Part shown: positions 48,405 to 61,309 of the stretch, one piece after another
Numbering within the stretch: position 1 is the first letter of the stretch
How the letters are laid out: every line of letters starts with the position of its first letter
Origin: Lithospermum erythrorhizon
Taxonomy: Eukaryota > Streptophyta > Magnoliopsida > Boraginales > Boraginaceae
Length of the DNA stretch: 64,000 bases
Reading direction: 5' to 3'
NCBI GenBank assembly: GCA_019722365.1
Contig: JADFUC010000954.1
Coordinates: 3,192,107 to 3,256,106 of the forward strand
Notes under the pieces: model-generated
The model's input: the letters and a program-made list of their open reading frames with translations, nothing else
The model's database searches: none
Told to the model about the DNA's origin: nothing
Position numbers and translations under genes: made by a program

Positions 48405-51400
48405 ATGGAAGCTTCCAATGCTTCCTCTAGTGAAGATTGTTGTGTTAAAGTGGCAGTTCATATTAGACCCCTTATTGGTGATGAGAAGCTTCAAGGTTGT
48501 AAAGATTGTGTTACTGTTGTACCTGGAAAGCCTCAGGTATAATCTTTGTCAATAATGTGAATTTGGGTTTTGTTTATTTTTGTTAAATCTATGAAATTTC
48601 AAGATTTTGTGATTTTGTTTCATGGGATTTGTTAAAGTTTTCATTTTGGATTAATTTATGGAGTTTTTTGGAGATCTGATATTGTAGTATTGTTTGGAGC
48701 AACAAAGGTGTGAACATTAAGGTTGAGTAATTTGAGAGTTGTTGATTGTGCATGCATTTTGATTAGTAATGTTTATTTGATCTGGATTAAAATGTGATTT
48801 GTAACACTCCATATGAATTATGGATAAAGGTAAATCTTGGAAAAATTTGATTATGGATATTAGTTATGTTTATAGAAGAAATGACTATCTTACTTGAATA
48901 ATTGTGGCTAGTAGTTTTAGATATTTTCCTAGTTAAGTTATCTAATTTAGTACTTGAGAAAAAAATTAGTGGATGAGTCTTTGCAATTTTCTTGTGGTTG
49001 GAATTCACTAAGTAAGATTTCTGATTATCAGTGAATGGAGTATTGGATTGAGGAAAGATAGTGTATTAGATAGTCTCATATGCAGATATGGACAATTGAC
49101 TAGTTTTATGTTGGCTGTATGTGAAGAATTTATTTTGGTTATTCTATAGTTGTCTTTGGATTTTGTAATAATTCATCTTCCATATGTATGTGTACTCTGT
49201 GCACCAACTGGCTTCTATAGAATTTAATGTGAATATAGTATTATCATGCATAGTTTTCATGTCCTTTGAATCAAATATTTTATGTTCTCCGGCTCTTTGA
49301 TATAATGAAATAAATTAAAATGGCTCATTATAATACCTACGCTTCTTAGCTGTTGTGAAGTATTAGATAGAGTTTATCTTTCACCCTTGGGTTAATTTGG
49401 AAACAGTCTTTCTGTTATCACTGAGGTAAGGTTGCATACTACCCGACCCCCACCTTACCCTCCTTAGGCAGGAGCCTCTTCAGTGGCATTGGGGCGTATT
49501 GATATTGATGTTGATGTTGATGATGGTATTATCGTGAATGCAAAAATGTCTGTCTTACCTTTTCTGATGTTATTTTCTTGAATGATACTATTGGTGTGAG
49601 TTCTCACCTCTGAGGTTTACCATGTTAATATTTTCAAATATAATTGAATTGCTTTCTTTGGAATCTTTTGGTTAAAATCACAGAAAGCCTTGTGATTGTG
49701 CTTCTTCTCACATGCCGCATTCAAATTTAGGAATTTCAATAGGTGCTGCTCCCTAGGATCCTCACTAAAATATATTATTTGGCTACTTAAAACTCATACT
49801 GGGGAGGTGTTATGATTTATTCTTTTTCTCAAGTAACTCTTAATAATTCTTGTTGCCCAATTTATGTGATGGTTGGGTGCTTTCTATTGCCTTAAAGCAT
49901 CAGAAATGCCCAGCAAGAAGAAATTGTTTAATGAGCATATAAGTTGTTAATATCCAGTCAGTGTCTTGCTTTTGATTCTATTGTCTTTAATACTGGATCC
50001 ACTTTAGTTTTGCCTAGGCATATATTTTTATTTCGAGACCAGTAGTACATACTGGTTCAAGCTTCTTAGTCACTCCTTAACAGCTCCTGGTGATGATTTA
50101 GGTACAACTTGGTACACACTCTTTCACTTTTGACCATGTTTACGGAAGCACTGGTTCTCTTTCGGCTGCCATGTTTAAAGAGTGTGTTGCTCCTTTGGTT
50201 GAAGGCTTGTTCCAAGGATATAATGCAACTGTTCTCGCTTATGGCCAGGTAAAACAATTATGCAAATTGAGATGCGAAAGATAAGGTGGTTGTATATTTA
50301 CCATAATCTGAATTTTAAGATTCCAATTTTTGCGACAGGGATCGGGGAAGAGCGTGCGATGGGCACCAACTCCCAAGATGGTCGTAAATTGAGTCTTTGC
50401 AGCAACAGATCGAGTTCCAATTACAAGTCTCTTTTATTGAGGTTCTGCTTGTCAACATACGTATTAAATGCTTCTTTTATGTTTTGATTTCTTGGTTGTT
50501 ATTTTTATTGCTTCTTACATTAAAAACCGCTACTTATATTTGAAATATCGATTGCTCCATGCTATCTTTTACTCTTACTAAGCAAAGAAATTCTTGTGTG
50601 TCTTATAAATAGTCATGACACGATTCTTTGTATGAAACCTTTAGAGATTGATAGAGAGGAAAATGAGATGCATTTTCACGTAATAAATGATGTAAAAATT
50701 AAGTGCATAAGCGCCAATCATGGGCAAAACAAGCGATTCTGAGGGAAGCCATTTTTGCACTTGCATATGAAAAACATGTTTTTATTTTTGTCCTCTCCAG
50801 ACCATAAATGCTTCGGTTAATAATTAATTCGTGGATTAGTTTTACAGCTTGTGACCCTTCAAGTCCGTTACAAGCATACGACTAAAACATTCTTTTTTTT
50901 TTTTAGATACATAAAGAAGAAGTAAGAGATTTGCTTGATTCAAATGCAATCAACCGATCAGAGCCAATGAATGGGCAATCCAATAAAATAACTGTGCCTG
51001 GAAAGCCACCAGTTCAAATTCGTGAAGCCTCCAATGGTGTTATTACTCTTGCAGGAACTACAGAATGTAGTGTAAAGACTCTTAAAGAAATGGCTGATTG
51101 TCTGGAGCAAGGATCGCTAAACCGGGCAACTGGAAGTACAAATATGAACAATCAGTCGAGGTTGATCTCTCGCCATTCATTTGGAGCCACATGAATTGAT
51201 CTGTGATTCTGTTCCAATAACTAGAAGACTGGCTAGGGAATATAAAAAGTTAATCCCAAATACGGAGTAGAATATTTGAAATCTACTATTATAGTGCTTT
51301 TATTAGTCTGCACACTCTAGTATCCATTGCAGAAGAACAATTTCTATTTTACTGGATCCACTTGGTATACTACCATAACTTATTCTACATAAGATGTGTA

Positions 51401-54400
51401 GTAGATTATGTGGTTCCCATCAATTCAGCAAATAGTCATCAATTCATTTGAAGTTTATTACACATTTTGCTTATTCTCCAGTTGCTTTATTGTTGTGATC
51501 TCATATGGTTACTCATTTTTATGGCCAACAATCTCATTGGTTTCTTCTCTTGTTTGGTTGGTAGTCGGTCTCATGCCATCTTCACTATTACAGTGGAGCA
51601 AATGCGGAAGCTTAATCCTGTAATTTCCAAAGATGCAAACGAAAATGATAATATAAGTGAAGAGTATCTTTGTGCCAAATTGCATTTAGTGGATCTAGCT
51701 GGATCAGAAAGAGCAAAAAGAACAGGGTCTGATGGTCTCCGTTTTAAAGAAGGTAGGAAAAGCTTCATGTTCTATCATCATTTCTTCTCTTTTGCCTATT
51801 ATGATTTCAAGCAAATATTGTTTTCGTCACAAGAACGGTTCTGATGAATTATTCTTTATCAATAGGAGTTCACATCAATAAGGGACTTCTTGCCCTTGGT
51901 AATGTTATTAGTGCATTGGGCGATGACAAAAAGAGAAAAGAAGGAAATCATGTTCCATACCGGGATAGTAAACTTACTCGACTGCTACAGGTTGGACTTC
52001 TGTCTTTTTGCTGCTGTTGGGCGTTTAATGAGAGCTCTTCTCACAGATTTTGGTTCAAATTATTTTGATGTGATATTTGAGTTGAAACACTGTAGTTTTA
52101 AATTTCATAGAACTAACTTCAAGATATTGGCAGGATTCTCTTGGAGGGAACAGTAAAACAGTCATGATAGGTATCTATTGCAACTCTACCTGGGTTTTAA
52201 ACTCATGCTTGTCTTAATCCATGTAATCTCTGAGTCTACAAATTCTGCATTACATGGTTCAGTTTCTGTCAATCCCCACTTATAGAAGTGGTTTATGCTC
52301 ACTAGACGTGTAAATTTATCACATGTTTGGCTTTTACATCAGTGCACTCTGTCATGCGACGTTTGTTTGGTGACGTATTTAGGCATGGCTGAACTCTAAA
52401 CCTATTTAAGTGTACTCTTGGATTAACACTGCCAGTCATATTCAGCAAGTGAAACTTTAAATTTGAATATATGCTACGTATATTATTGAATGACCATATA
52501 TCAGAAATAAGTATTATTTTCTTCTTCCTTCTTGCCTTTGCGATTGTTTGTTACTGGGATCCAAAATTTGAAGCTGAGATACTCTTTTTGCTCTTTATCT
52601 ATTTTATAGCTTGCATAAGTCCTGCAGACATAAATGCTGAAGAAACCCTGAACACACTTAAGTATGCAAACCGTGCTCGAAATATCCAGAACAAACCTGT
52701 TGTAAGTTTTCAAACCCGCCCCTTCTTTCTCCTTGTCGCTTTGTTTGATCTTCAACCCATATAGGCCAAGATAATCGCTTTCTCAATATTTCCAAATGCA
52801 TTTTTTTTTCAATTGGCCAGATTAACAGAAATCCGATTTCCAATGAGATGCTGAAGATGCGACAGCAACTTGAGTATTTGCAGGCAGAACTTTGTGGTCG
52901 TGGAGGAGGAGCTTCTTCAGATGAGATACTGGTACTTAAATTGTCTCCTTTCAGACATTTAGCCTCTTAGGTTTCCACGGTTTCCAATTATTTACTGAAT
53001 TGAATTTATCTGAAGATTCTTAAAGATCGGATTGCTCAGCTTGAAGCTACAAATGAGAAGCTTTGCCAAGAACTTCATGGATATCGCAGCAGATGTGGTG
53101 TTGTTGAGATATGTGAAACTGACACTAAAGTATGTTATAGATTATCATATATGGGCTTTGTTCATTACATGGGTTATGTATATCCCTGTCACATGCATGT
53201 AATCTAAAAACGCCGAATGTTTCAGGTTGGTAATAACTTTTCCTTGAAAGGTGAAGGGCTTAAAAGGGGGTTGCAGAGTGTCGAGTCATGTGATTATCAG
53301 TCAAGTGATAATGGTATGTTTTCCACTGTTTATGAGCTAGCTTGGCCTTTTGAAGTGTACTTCAAAACATATGTCAACAGTCAAGAATGGAGCTGGATTT
53401 CTTGTATCACTATTCTCTCCTAAACCCCACCAAAAACCAAAAGGGATTTTTTAAATGTTTTTTGGGTCAAAATACTTTTTGTGATTCTGAAATATCACCT
53501 CCTATAATAATTCCTCTCGTAACATCTTAGAATTTCCTTTTGATCGATTGATTTATTTTGCTTGAAAATGTAAGAACTTATATTTCAAATACAGCTATAC
53601 TCTCTAGCAATTATTTTTGGTGGGTTGACAATGTCAATGCAACTTTTTACATTTACAATGTAGCTTGAGTTTACAATGAATTGTGAATAGCTACGTTGAA
53701 TTTATATTTCAACTTGACATGTTACAGGGGAGTCAATGGACATTGATGAAGAAGCAGAAAAAGAATGGGAACATAACCTACTTCAAGATTCTATGGACAA
53801 ACAGTTGCATGAGTTAAATCGACGCCTTGAACAGAAAGAGGTAGTTCGTTACAGATTTTTAACATTGTTTTGAATGTGTATCAACACAAAAGAGGAAAAA
53901 ATAATGCTTAAAGATTGAGATAAGATTATATCCGATGTCATTGTAACTAGGTCAAAATTAGACATTAAAATATCAAGCCATAGGTTCATCTGCATTCTGC
54001 AAGAAAGATATAGAAGTTACACTTTAGCAGGAATTGTTAACTGTCTAAATGAGAAGAGATACACTTAACAAAGGAAGTGCGACTTTTCGAAGACTAGCTG
54101 TAACGTTGTGAGCTGAAATGGGTGATTAGGATCTCTTCGTGATCTATTTGTTACTATTCTCTGTGTATCTTCATGAAATCACTTATTCTGAAATCTATTA
54201 ATTATTCCTCACTCCTTAAATTATCTTTTTATATATTTGCGAATTTTACTTTCCTATCCTATTTAATTATCACTTTCAATTCTCTATAACTGATTCACAT
54301 GAGAAATTGATATTACCAGTCAGAGATGAAGCTTTTTGGTACAGACCCTATTACTCTTAAACAACACTTTGGCAAGAAACTTATAGAACTTGAAGAGGAA

Positions 54401-57400
54401 AAGCGAACGGTGCAGGTAATACAATTCGAAGAAAATTCATTTAGCATATTTTTACAGAATGAAATTTGTTCTGAATTTATTTTGCTTGCTGGACCCCATT
54501 GAAGCAAGAGAGAGACAGGTTGTTGACAGAAATTGAGAACCTAGCTGCTAACTCCGATGAGCAAGCTCAAAAGGCGCAAGATGTGCATACTCTAAAGTTA
54601 AAGACCCTAGAAAGCCAGGTCCTTATTGAGCATATATATAATACTCCCTCCATCTCGTGAAAATTCTCTAGTTTTGACTTTCTCAAAAGTTTAAGAGGAA
54701 ACATTTTAAAACTAATTGGAGTTTGTCTATTTTGTAAAATGCATGTGAAAATTGGCCAAATGATACAAGTTATGGGAAATGAAAAAAGAGTGAAGGTAGA
54801 CAATCTTCATGGGATGGAGGGAGTAAAATAACAGGTCTGACTTCAAGAGTAAACCTAATTTCAATCTTCTAATAACATCTACTAGATCCAAGACCTCAAA
54901 AAGAAACAAGAGAACCAGGTGCAGCTTCTTAAGCAAAAACAAAAGAGTGATGAAGCAGCTAAGAAGTTGCAAGAGGAAATACAATACATCAAGGCACAAA
55001 AGGTAATATTTGTTCTTTTCATGGATAGAGTCATCCATTCTGTTTATTGTATAATTCACTGAGTAGTAGTGAACTTGTAGGTTCAATTGCAACAAAAAAT
55101 AAAACAAGAGGCTGAACACTTTCGACAGTGGAAAGCATCGAGAGAGAAAGAACTGCTTCAGCTGAAGTGACTAGCTATTTGGTTGCAGACGGAGAACACT
55201 CTTCACTCTAAATAAGATCTTGAAACTGACCAATATTTTTTCAATTGCAGCTGAAGAAAGAAGGCAGAAAAAACGAGTATGAGAGGCATAAATTACAAGC
55301 ACTAAATCAGCGCCAGAAGATAGTATGTAATTGTAGTACTTTTTCTGTCTCTTCAATAATTTCATTGTTCATGTTATTAGTTTTCAATATAGTTTTAATA
55401 CTCCTAAGTGCCTCTGCCTAAGTAGATATTTATATTTTATTCAGGTTCTTCAAAGAAAGAAGACAGAGAAGCTATTAAACACCAAAGAGACTAAAAGGAG
55501 TTGTTAAACACGTAAACAATCAGCAGCGTGATAACTCAGGTGTGTATAGCTGTTTGCTTGTTATAACATAAATACATATATATATTATTTTCCATTTTGA
55601 GGCCTTGGATTTATTTGTTCCTTTGTTTTGTGTCTCAGTCTCAAGCAATGGAAATGGGATAAATGGCCAGGTTGACTATAATTGTGTTTCCATGAAAATA
55701 ATGTCATAATTTATAATCAATCAAATTGATTAGCATAGATGTATATACAGAACAATGAGAAGTCTTTGCAGCGTTGGCTTGACCATGAGCTAGAAGTCAT
55801 GGTAAATGTTCATGAAGTTCGTTACGAGTACGAGAAGCAAATCCAAGTGTATGTAATAGTTTACCACTCTGAGGATTATGGTACAAATTGTTATTCTTCT
55901 ATACCTCGGTCCAATATGTCTATTCCCTCTCCAGACGAGCTGCATTGGCTGAGGAGCTTGCTGTTTTGAGGCAGGTTGATGAATTTGCTTCAAAGGGATC
56001 AAGTCCTAGAGGGAAAAATGGTTACTCCAGGTATGTATATCAATGTATCATTTGCATTATCAATTCCCTCTCATTGTCTATGTAAGTAGTATTTAATAGT
56101 TTTTGAGGAATCTGAATATAACTGGTATAACAGATAGAACTGAATAGTGACAATCTCAAGTGTTTAAATTTGTTATACCTCTTTGGTTAGGGCAAGTTCC
56201 ATTCCACCAAATTCAAGAATGGCTAGAATTGCTTCGCTTGAAAATATGGTCGGTCTTTCTTCAAATTCGTTAGTGTCAATGGCTTCTCAATTATCAGAAG
56301 CAGAAGAACGGGAGCGTGCCTTCATGAACCGTGGACGTTGGAGCCAGTTGCGATCAATGGGGGATGCTAAAAGCTTACTTCAGTACATGTATAACTCTCT
56401 GGGAGATGCAAGGTACAAAGGTTCTTTGGGAATTTAGCTCATCCCTTGAATAATTATTGAAGCCTTTGTCTTCAAAATGGATGGTTTTGTTTCGTGTTCA
56501 TGTTTGCTAAATCCATGCTTATTAATAATCAGTTTATATTCTTCTGCAGTTGTTAAGACATTAAGAGCCTGTTTAATTTTTTTTACTTTAGAAATAGAAT
56601 ACTTTTCCAGAGCAAAGCAAAGTTGGGCATGCAACGTTAATCTTTTGGGTTGAGTAGAGAAACAAACGGACTGTTATAGATATTACTTGTTAATATTTTC
56701 TACTAAAAACTATTTCCAAGGCCTCAAGTGTACAAGGCCTCAGTGGAAACAGTCACAGACCGTGCACTCCACACAGCCAGTCTTTTTTTTTCGCTTAACC
56801 GACTGGGTGCAGCGCCTGGTTGGTGTGTGGGTCGTGGAAATAGCTGCATCCATCTTTTTTGAACTGTTCACAAGTGATTTATCACGCGCATACTAATGAT
56901 CTTTCATTAAATGCAACAACATGTTTTCCTTGCCTAAAATAGATGTCAGCTGTGGGACAAAGAGCTCGAAATCAAGGAGATGGACGATCAGCTGAAGGAA
57001 CTTGTCAATGTATTAAGACAAAGTGAAATTAAAAGAAAAGCTGCGGAAAAAGAGCTCAAAATGAGAGAGCAAGCTCTAGCGGTATCACTGGCCACAGCAG
57101 CTACGGAAAGATGAGATGTGCTATTGTTATTAGGAGTATCTTATTTTATATCTGATTCTTCCTTACAGTCTCCCAGTTAGTATCTTTGCGGTTTCTATCT
57201 TTCATATTTGATATGTGCAGTTTAAAAGGTATCAAAATAAGCATGTTAACTTTAAATCTCAAGATTTCAATTGGATAATGTGGTTATCTCAATTATCAAG
57301 AAGCCATGCAATTCTTTTCCAGGAATAAGAATCCTCATCGTTTAGGTTTGACCTCTTAGTTACAAAGATACTTCCTCATTTTATTTTTTATTCTTAATTT

Positions 57401-58069
57401 AAAAAATCAAAATTACCATTCTCGCTTTAACCTTTTCACAACAATGATCTTCCACAGGGTGTATGAAATTTGGGAGATATCACATAATAGTAGTTCATCA
57501 TGAGATAATATTGCATAGTATTTATCAATTTCTCTTTCCAAGCTATTAACTTCTTCAGAACTTTACTTGTCTGTTATAAATCAGAAGGATGAATGCTTGA
57601 CCATTACTATTGAACAGGAAAAGTCGAACAATCAATTAACCTATAACATAAATGGACCTCCATCTCCAATTCCCATGCCTGCTCAGAAACAGCTAAAATA
57701 TACAGCAGGTATCGCCAGTGGGTCAGTCAAGGAATCAGCAGCATTTATAGATCAAACACGGAAGGTTTATTCTTGGCCCTTCTGTCTATCTTGATTTTCA
57801 CATTGTACTTGCTTTGTATAACCAAGTTCTTGTGAATACAGATGGTTTCAATTATGCAGTTGCCAGCAAAGAAATTGGCATTTGTGGGGCAAGGTGGAAA
57901 GCTATGGAGATGGAAGAGGAGTCATCATCAGTGGCTATTGCAGTTCAAATGGAGGTGGCAAAAACCTTGGAAACTTTCAGAGTGGATCAGGCACAGTGAT
58001 GAAACCATAATGAGGGCAAGGCCTCGTCCCCTAGCTATTCCAGATGCGATGTACAGAAATGGTCACTAG
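48405..58069 (+). CDS. KIN-4A: Kinesin-4 motor protein, KIN-4A / FRA1-like, with local damage
   Basis: I traced 25 exons: 48405-48536, 50102-50248, ~50335-50451, 50907-51160, 51565-51752, 51866-51990, 52134-52170, 52610-52701, 52821-52931, 53016-53129, 53226-53313, 53728-53840, 54320-54415, 54505-54618, 54886-55002, 55081-55161, 55251-55322, 55445-55539, 55639-55670, 55751-55848, 55935-56030, 56191-56412, 56943-57081 (end uncertain), 57585-57764, 57842-58069. Predicted length is about 1,030 aa, as for Arabidopsis FRA1. The motor starts [17 protein letters not shown] and has switch I NNQSSRSHA, switch II DLAGSE and [13 protein letters not shown]. The neck ([10 protein letters not shown]) leads into a long coiled coil with [17 protein letters not shown], and the tail has [20 protein letters not shown]1 is a processive plus-end motor on cortical microtubules needed for cell-wall deposition. 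Exon 3 (P-loop), the exon 16/17 junction and exon 18 do not read cleanly, so the copy is either damaged or carries sequence errors. Confidence 0.93.
50335..50451 (+). pseudogene. KIN-4A exon 3 (P-loop), damaged
   Basis: The segment ACAGGGATCGGGGAAG encodes a GSGK-like P-loop only if one extra G is ignored. The usual acceptor CAG before ACAGGATCGG reads GCG. The next codons (TYTMG in relatives) are replaced by AGCGTGCG. About 40 nt that normally encode TGxIPQVMNALF are absent. The exon end, encoding [10 protein letters not shown] and VSFIE, is intact and meets exon 4 ([11 protein letters not shown]) correctly, but in a different frame with a TAA just before it. Confidence 0.75.
54644..54823. 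mobile_element. Stowaway MITE in KIN-4A intron 14
   Basis: The left end TACTCCCTCCATCTCGTGAA and the reverse complement of the right end, TACTCCCTCCATCCCATGAA, form terminal inverted repeats. TA dinucleotides (54642-54643 and 54824-54825) flank the element as the expected target duplication. It makes up about 180 of the 267 bp of this intron. Its ends are nearly identical, which suggests a fairly recent insertion. Confidence 0.9.
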
Positions 58070-58256
58070 CTTGCATATCTGGATGTATATGTTCCTTTCC
58101 AGTCTTTATCTACCACTTCAATGCTCCGGATAGGAAATGACACCTGAAATATGTGAAGGTAATTAATGTGATACTGTAATGGTCAAGCATTCATCCTTCT
58201 GAATAAACTAAAATGTCCAATTAAACAATTGTGAAATGGTCACTAGCTTGCATATC
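58056..58256. repeat. 24-bp direct repeat spanning the KIN-4A stop codon
   Basis: GAAATGGTCACTAGCTTGCA plus TATC occurs at 58056-58079, including the TAG stop, and again exactly at 58233-58256 in the 3' flank. Confidence 0.85.
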
Positions 58257-58892
58257 AGAGCATTATACATTTTTAGTTGCTTTAAGATACATGGCCTGAG
58301 AATAAGATTACAATTCAAAGACTTGAAACAACCAAACTCAACATTCATATTTACATGTGTATTCCCTGTCATCAGCTAGCTAAAATCTGATGGTATCTGT
58401 AAATTCTTCCAGCACCAGAAAGTCTGTCTATATGACTTTGGTGATGTTGTTGTATACCTAGTCGATAATCTTTATGTTGCTAATGGATACAGATTATTTT
58501 GCAACCAGCTTTGGTACAATTTTGGTGTTCGTGACATCAGAATTATTAGTCCGTGGATTTGGTGTTTCAAACTTGTTCTAAATCATTTCCTTGTGCTTGT
58601 AAACTGCATCTGAGCTAATGATTTCGTAGAGTGGTCGTCCTTGAATTATATGTGCATTTGGAGCTTCTTGCTGAGCCGATGAACCTAGGGACCTCGAATG
58701 CCCTTCGCTATGACCGGGAATTAGTGTTTGGTGTCTTTTTTTGAATGTGCAGTGTATAGGAAATTCAGCATTCTTTGATACAAGAAGTTGCTCATTTGTT
58801 GAAGTGGTATTTGCTTGTGTGCACTTTGATGTAATGAATTGGCAGAAATCTCCACCTGCTTTATCACATTTGTTAATTGGACATTTTAGTTT
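58205..58892. mobile_element. Possible inverted-repeat element downstream of KIN-4A
   Basis: AAACTAAAATGTCCAATTAA at 58205-58224 has an exact reverse complement at 58873-58892. Similarity extends inward a further 10-13 bases with mismatches (CAATTGTGAAA against CAAATGTGATAA). The 648 bp between them have no recognised domain. A MITE with about 33-bp ends is plausible, but no target-site duplication is evident and part may be KIN-4A 3' UTR. Confidence 0.45.
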
Positions 58893-59790
58893 CTTCACAT
58901 ACCGCCTTCAACAATTGGATTAATTGCCTCTTTAACAACATTCTCCTAATGAGAATTTCATAATTAGACTCATCCCCTCCAACATCGGCATCCCTATCAT
59001 CAACATTAGTCCTAGGCTTATCGAGATTTCGCACATTGGTATAATCAACTCATGGCAAATAAAAATTATGAATTTGGGGTTGTGCTTCTTGAGCAACTTT
59101 TGAGTGGAGCCAACATGTGGTGGTATACTCCTAATAGGGATAAGTTAAACACCTCTTATTCATTCCACTGATACCGTCCTGACAGAACTTTCGGCCGTCT
59201 TCTTCTTGCTTAATTTAACTTTCTTTTCAGCTTTTTGAGCCCGAGCCTCCGTAACCTATGGTTCCTTTGCCTTGCGTAATGTCGTCAAATCGGCATCCTC
59301 TACTTTTTCTTACCGCCGTTTGCTTTGTCCCAGGAAGTGTTAGCACTCCGCCGAGTCTGTGTAATTGCGGATTTGAGTTTCTGCTTGGTTTTGGAGCTGG
59401 GAGGATTAGGGTTTTCATTTATTACTAAAGAGGGATTTGAGAATTTTTTTGAAAGAAGAGTTGTGATGGTTGAGAGGATTATGAATGGTTTTAATAAAAT
59501 TGGGAATTTTGATTTTATGGTAAGTGGGAAGGTTTATGGAAAGTGGTTGGTTAAGACAAGTTTTAACTCTATTTAATGAACCACGGTTGGCTTTAACTGA
59601 ACGGTTAACTCTTCCCTTAAAATTTCCCTCAAAATTAATTCAACAAAATTCATATATCCAAACACATACTAATTGCTGTAAAATAACTCTTACTAATCTT
59701 CGAACAAGCTGTTCTCCCTTCCCACCCAGGGCGATGGTACGGCCTTCTTCGTCGAGGTGCTATAATCGCTATACGGTTGCTATTTGTCGA
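58893..59790. other. Spacer, unclassified
   Basis: Frames at 59227-59418 (minus) and 59325-59576 (plus) overlap and have no recognised domain. The right-hand part may contain the 3' LTR of the copia element that follows, but I cannot place it without its partner. Confidence 0.35.
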
Positions 59791-59819
59791 TAATACATAA
59801 TCGAAGATGATCACCAGAT

Positions 59820-60289
59820 TGGCGGAGGTGCATCAGGACTTTTGGAAATATATCGATTTATTTATCGATTTTCGCGTGTTCCAAAGTGTCCTTTATCTTC
59901 AATAAGTTTCCTGATAAAGTGATGTCTAATCATCGATATGTTTTTGTCTATTTATCTTTGCCTTAGGATTAAAGGATATGTTAATGGCATTTCGTGTTGT
60001 CACGGTAGAGTGTAAGTAACACGCATGCAAACATTGTGATAACTGACATCTGTTTTAAATGTAAGAGTTGAATCTGATTGCTAATAGCATCATGTATTAC
60101 CTTCGGTTGTAGATAGAAGCGAATTTTTGTTTCTTGCCCGAACAGCGACCTGAATTGTTTCCAACAAAGAAACATCCACAGATGTGTTCTTTTATCTTCT
60201 ACATTTCCAGCCCGATGCAAATCACAAAAATTCCACAAGTCTCTTATTTGTGTTAAAAAGTATGAAGAAAACCATACTCCCGATTTCAT
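59820..60289 (-). pseudogene. Copia RNase H, frameshifted
   Basis: Across frames the segments CGCFFVGNN, KKQKFAS, a DNT triplet, DITLSGNLLKIKDTLEHAKI and DIFPKVL match the copia RNase H blocks GGCFFxGNN, SKKQxxVSLSTAEAEY, CDNTSAI, HIDIRHHFIRD and LADIFTKxL. The order is correct and most breaks are one or two bases. Confidence 0.8.
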
Positions 60290-60351
60290 TCCTGAAAACG
60301 ATGATTTTCTTCCAACAGTTGAGTAAGCTCTCGCTTTATCTTAGCGAAATC

Positions 60352-60963
60352 TTACCTGAAACACCTCACAGTATGTAATATACGGCCTAGAGTAGACTTC
60401 CTATCGTACTCACGTAATGTCAACCTAAGCATATGACATCTTTCCCGGCACTTGACATGTGTAGCAGTTGAAGTCCTCTTAGACTTAGAATTTTCAAGTC
60501 CGAATTTCTTCACTAGGTTTTTAGCAAGTTTAGATTGAGATATGAATATGCAATCCTTCAATCTTGACTTGAAATCCCAAAAAGTAGCTTGATTCATACG
60601 ACCGTACTCATCTAGTGGACTTAAATACATTGGACAAGCGTTATACGGTTAATTACGACGTTCATAAAAAGTATATCGTCAAGCATAGATGCGGGCCACC
60701 CGTTAGTTTGGAGTCTTCGTATTTAATGAAAAGTGTTTTGTGCATTTCTCCACAGTATATCCATTAGCCAGCCAAAGAACTTTGTAAACTTTCATGCTCA
60801 ATACACGGGAGGCTTGTTGAGTCAAAATCTGGCCGCGCTGATACGTATACATGTTATGGACAACTGTTATCAACAAATTCATGGTACTTTCAACCTCGCT
60901 TCTCTTCCCTGACTGCATTGAAAACACTCTTGCGTCCATCTGAAATAACTTGAACTTCATCAA
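60352..60963 (-). pseudogene. Copia reverse transcriptase, frameshifted
   Basis: The frame at 60703-60963 begins MMKFKLFQMDA, matching FKLFQMDVKSAFLNG. The frame at 60352-60630 contains CIFISQSKLAKNLVKKFGLE and SKSKRTSTATHVK, matching the block after the active site. The active site itself reads LDDILF near 60670-60690 where YVDDIIF is expected. A run of small indels separates the pieces. Confidence 0.85.
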
Positions 60964-61309
60964 GCATGCAAGGCTAAATGCTTATGATAACCCACAATCG
61001 TACGGGGCAAATGTTTCTTCAAAAGTCAGCGCCTTGACCACGAGTATCCTTTTCTTTACTACTTTTGCCTTATTTCGGTGACAAACTCAAGTTCATCTAA
61101 CTTATTTTGAATACCCACTTGGTTCCAATGATATTATTGTGATACTGAGTGCGGATAAAGTTCCTTGTCGTTTACATGGAATTGAGCGGAAACTCTTTGC
61201 ATTATGCTTTTATCCGGTGTTCATCCTTAAGTGCTTAAATCCCGACATTGCTTGGGCTCACACTTTGGATGAGCGGCTTTCACCCGAGTAATCCAGCCAT
61301 TTTCTATAG

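Noticed and set aside
58578..58923. Opposed frames downstream of KIN-4A
   Set aside because: They overlap on both strands, have no domain and lie between the inverted repeats or in the probable 3' UTR.
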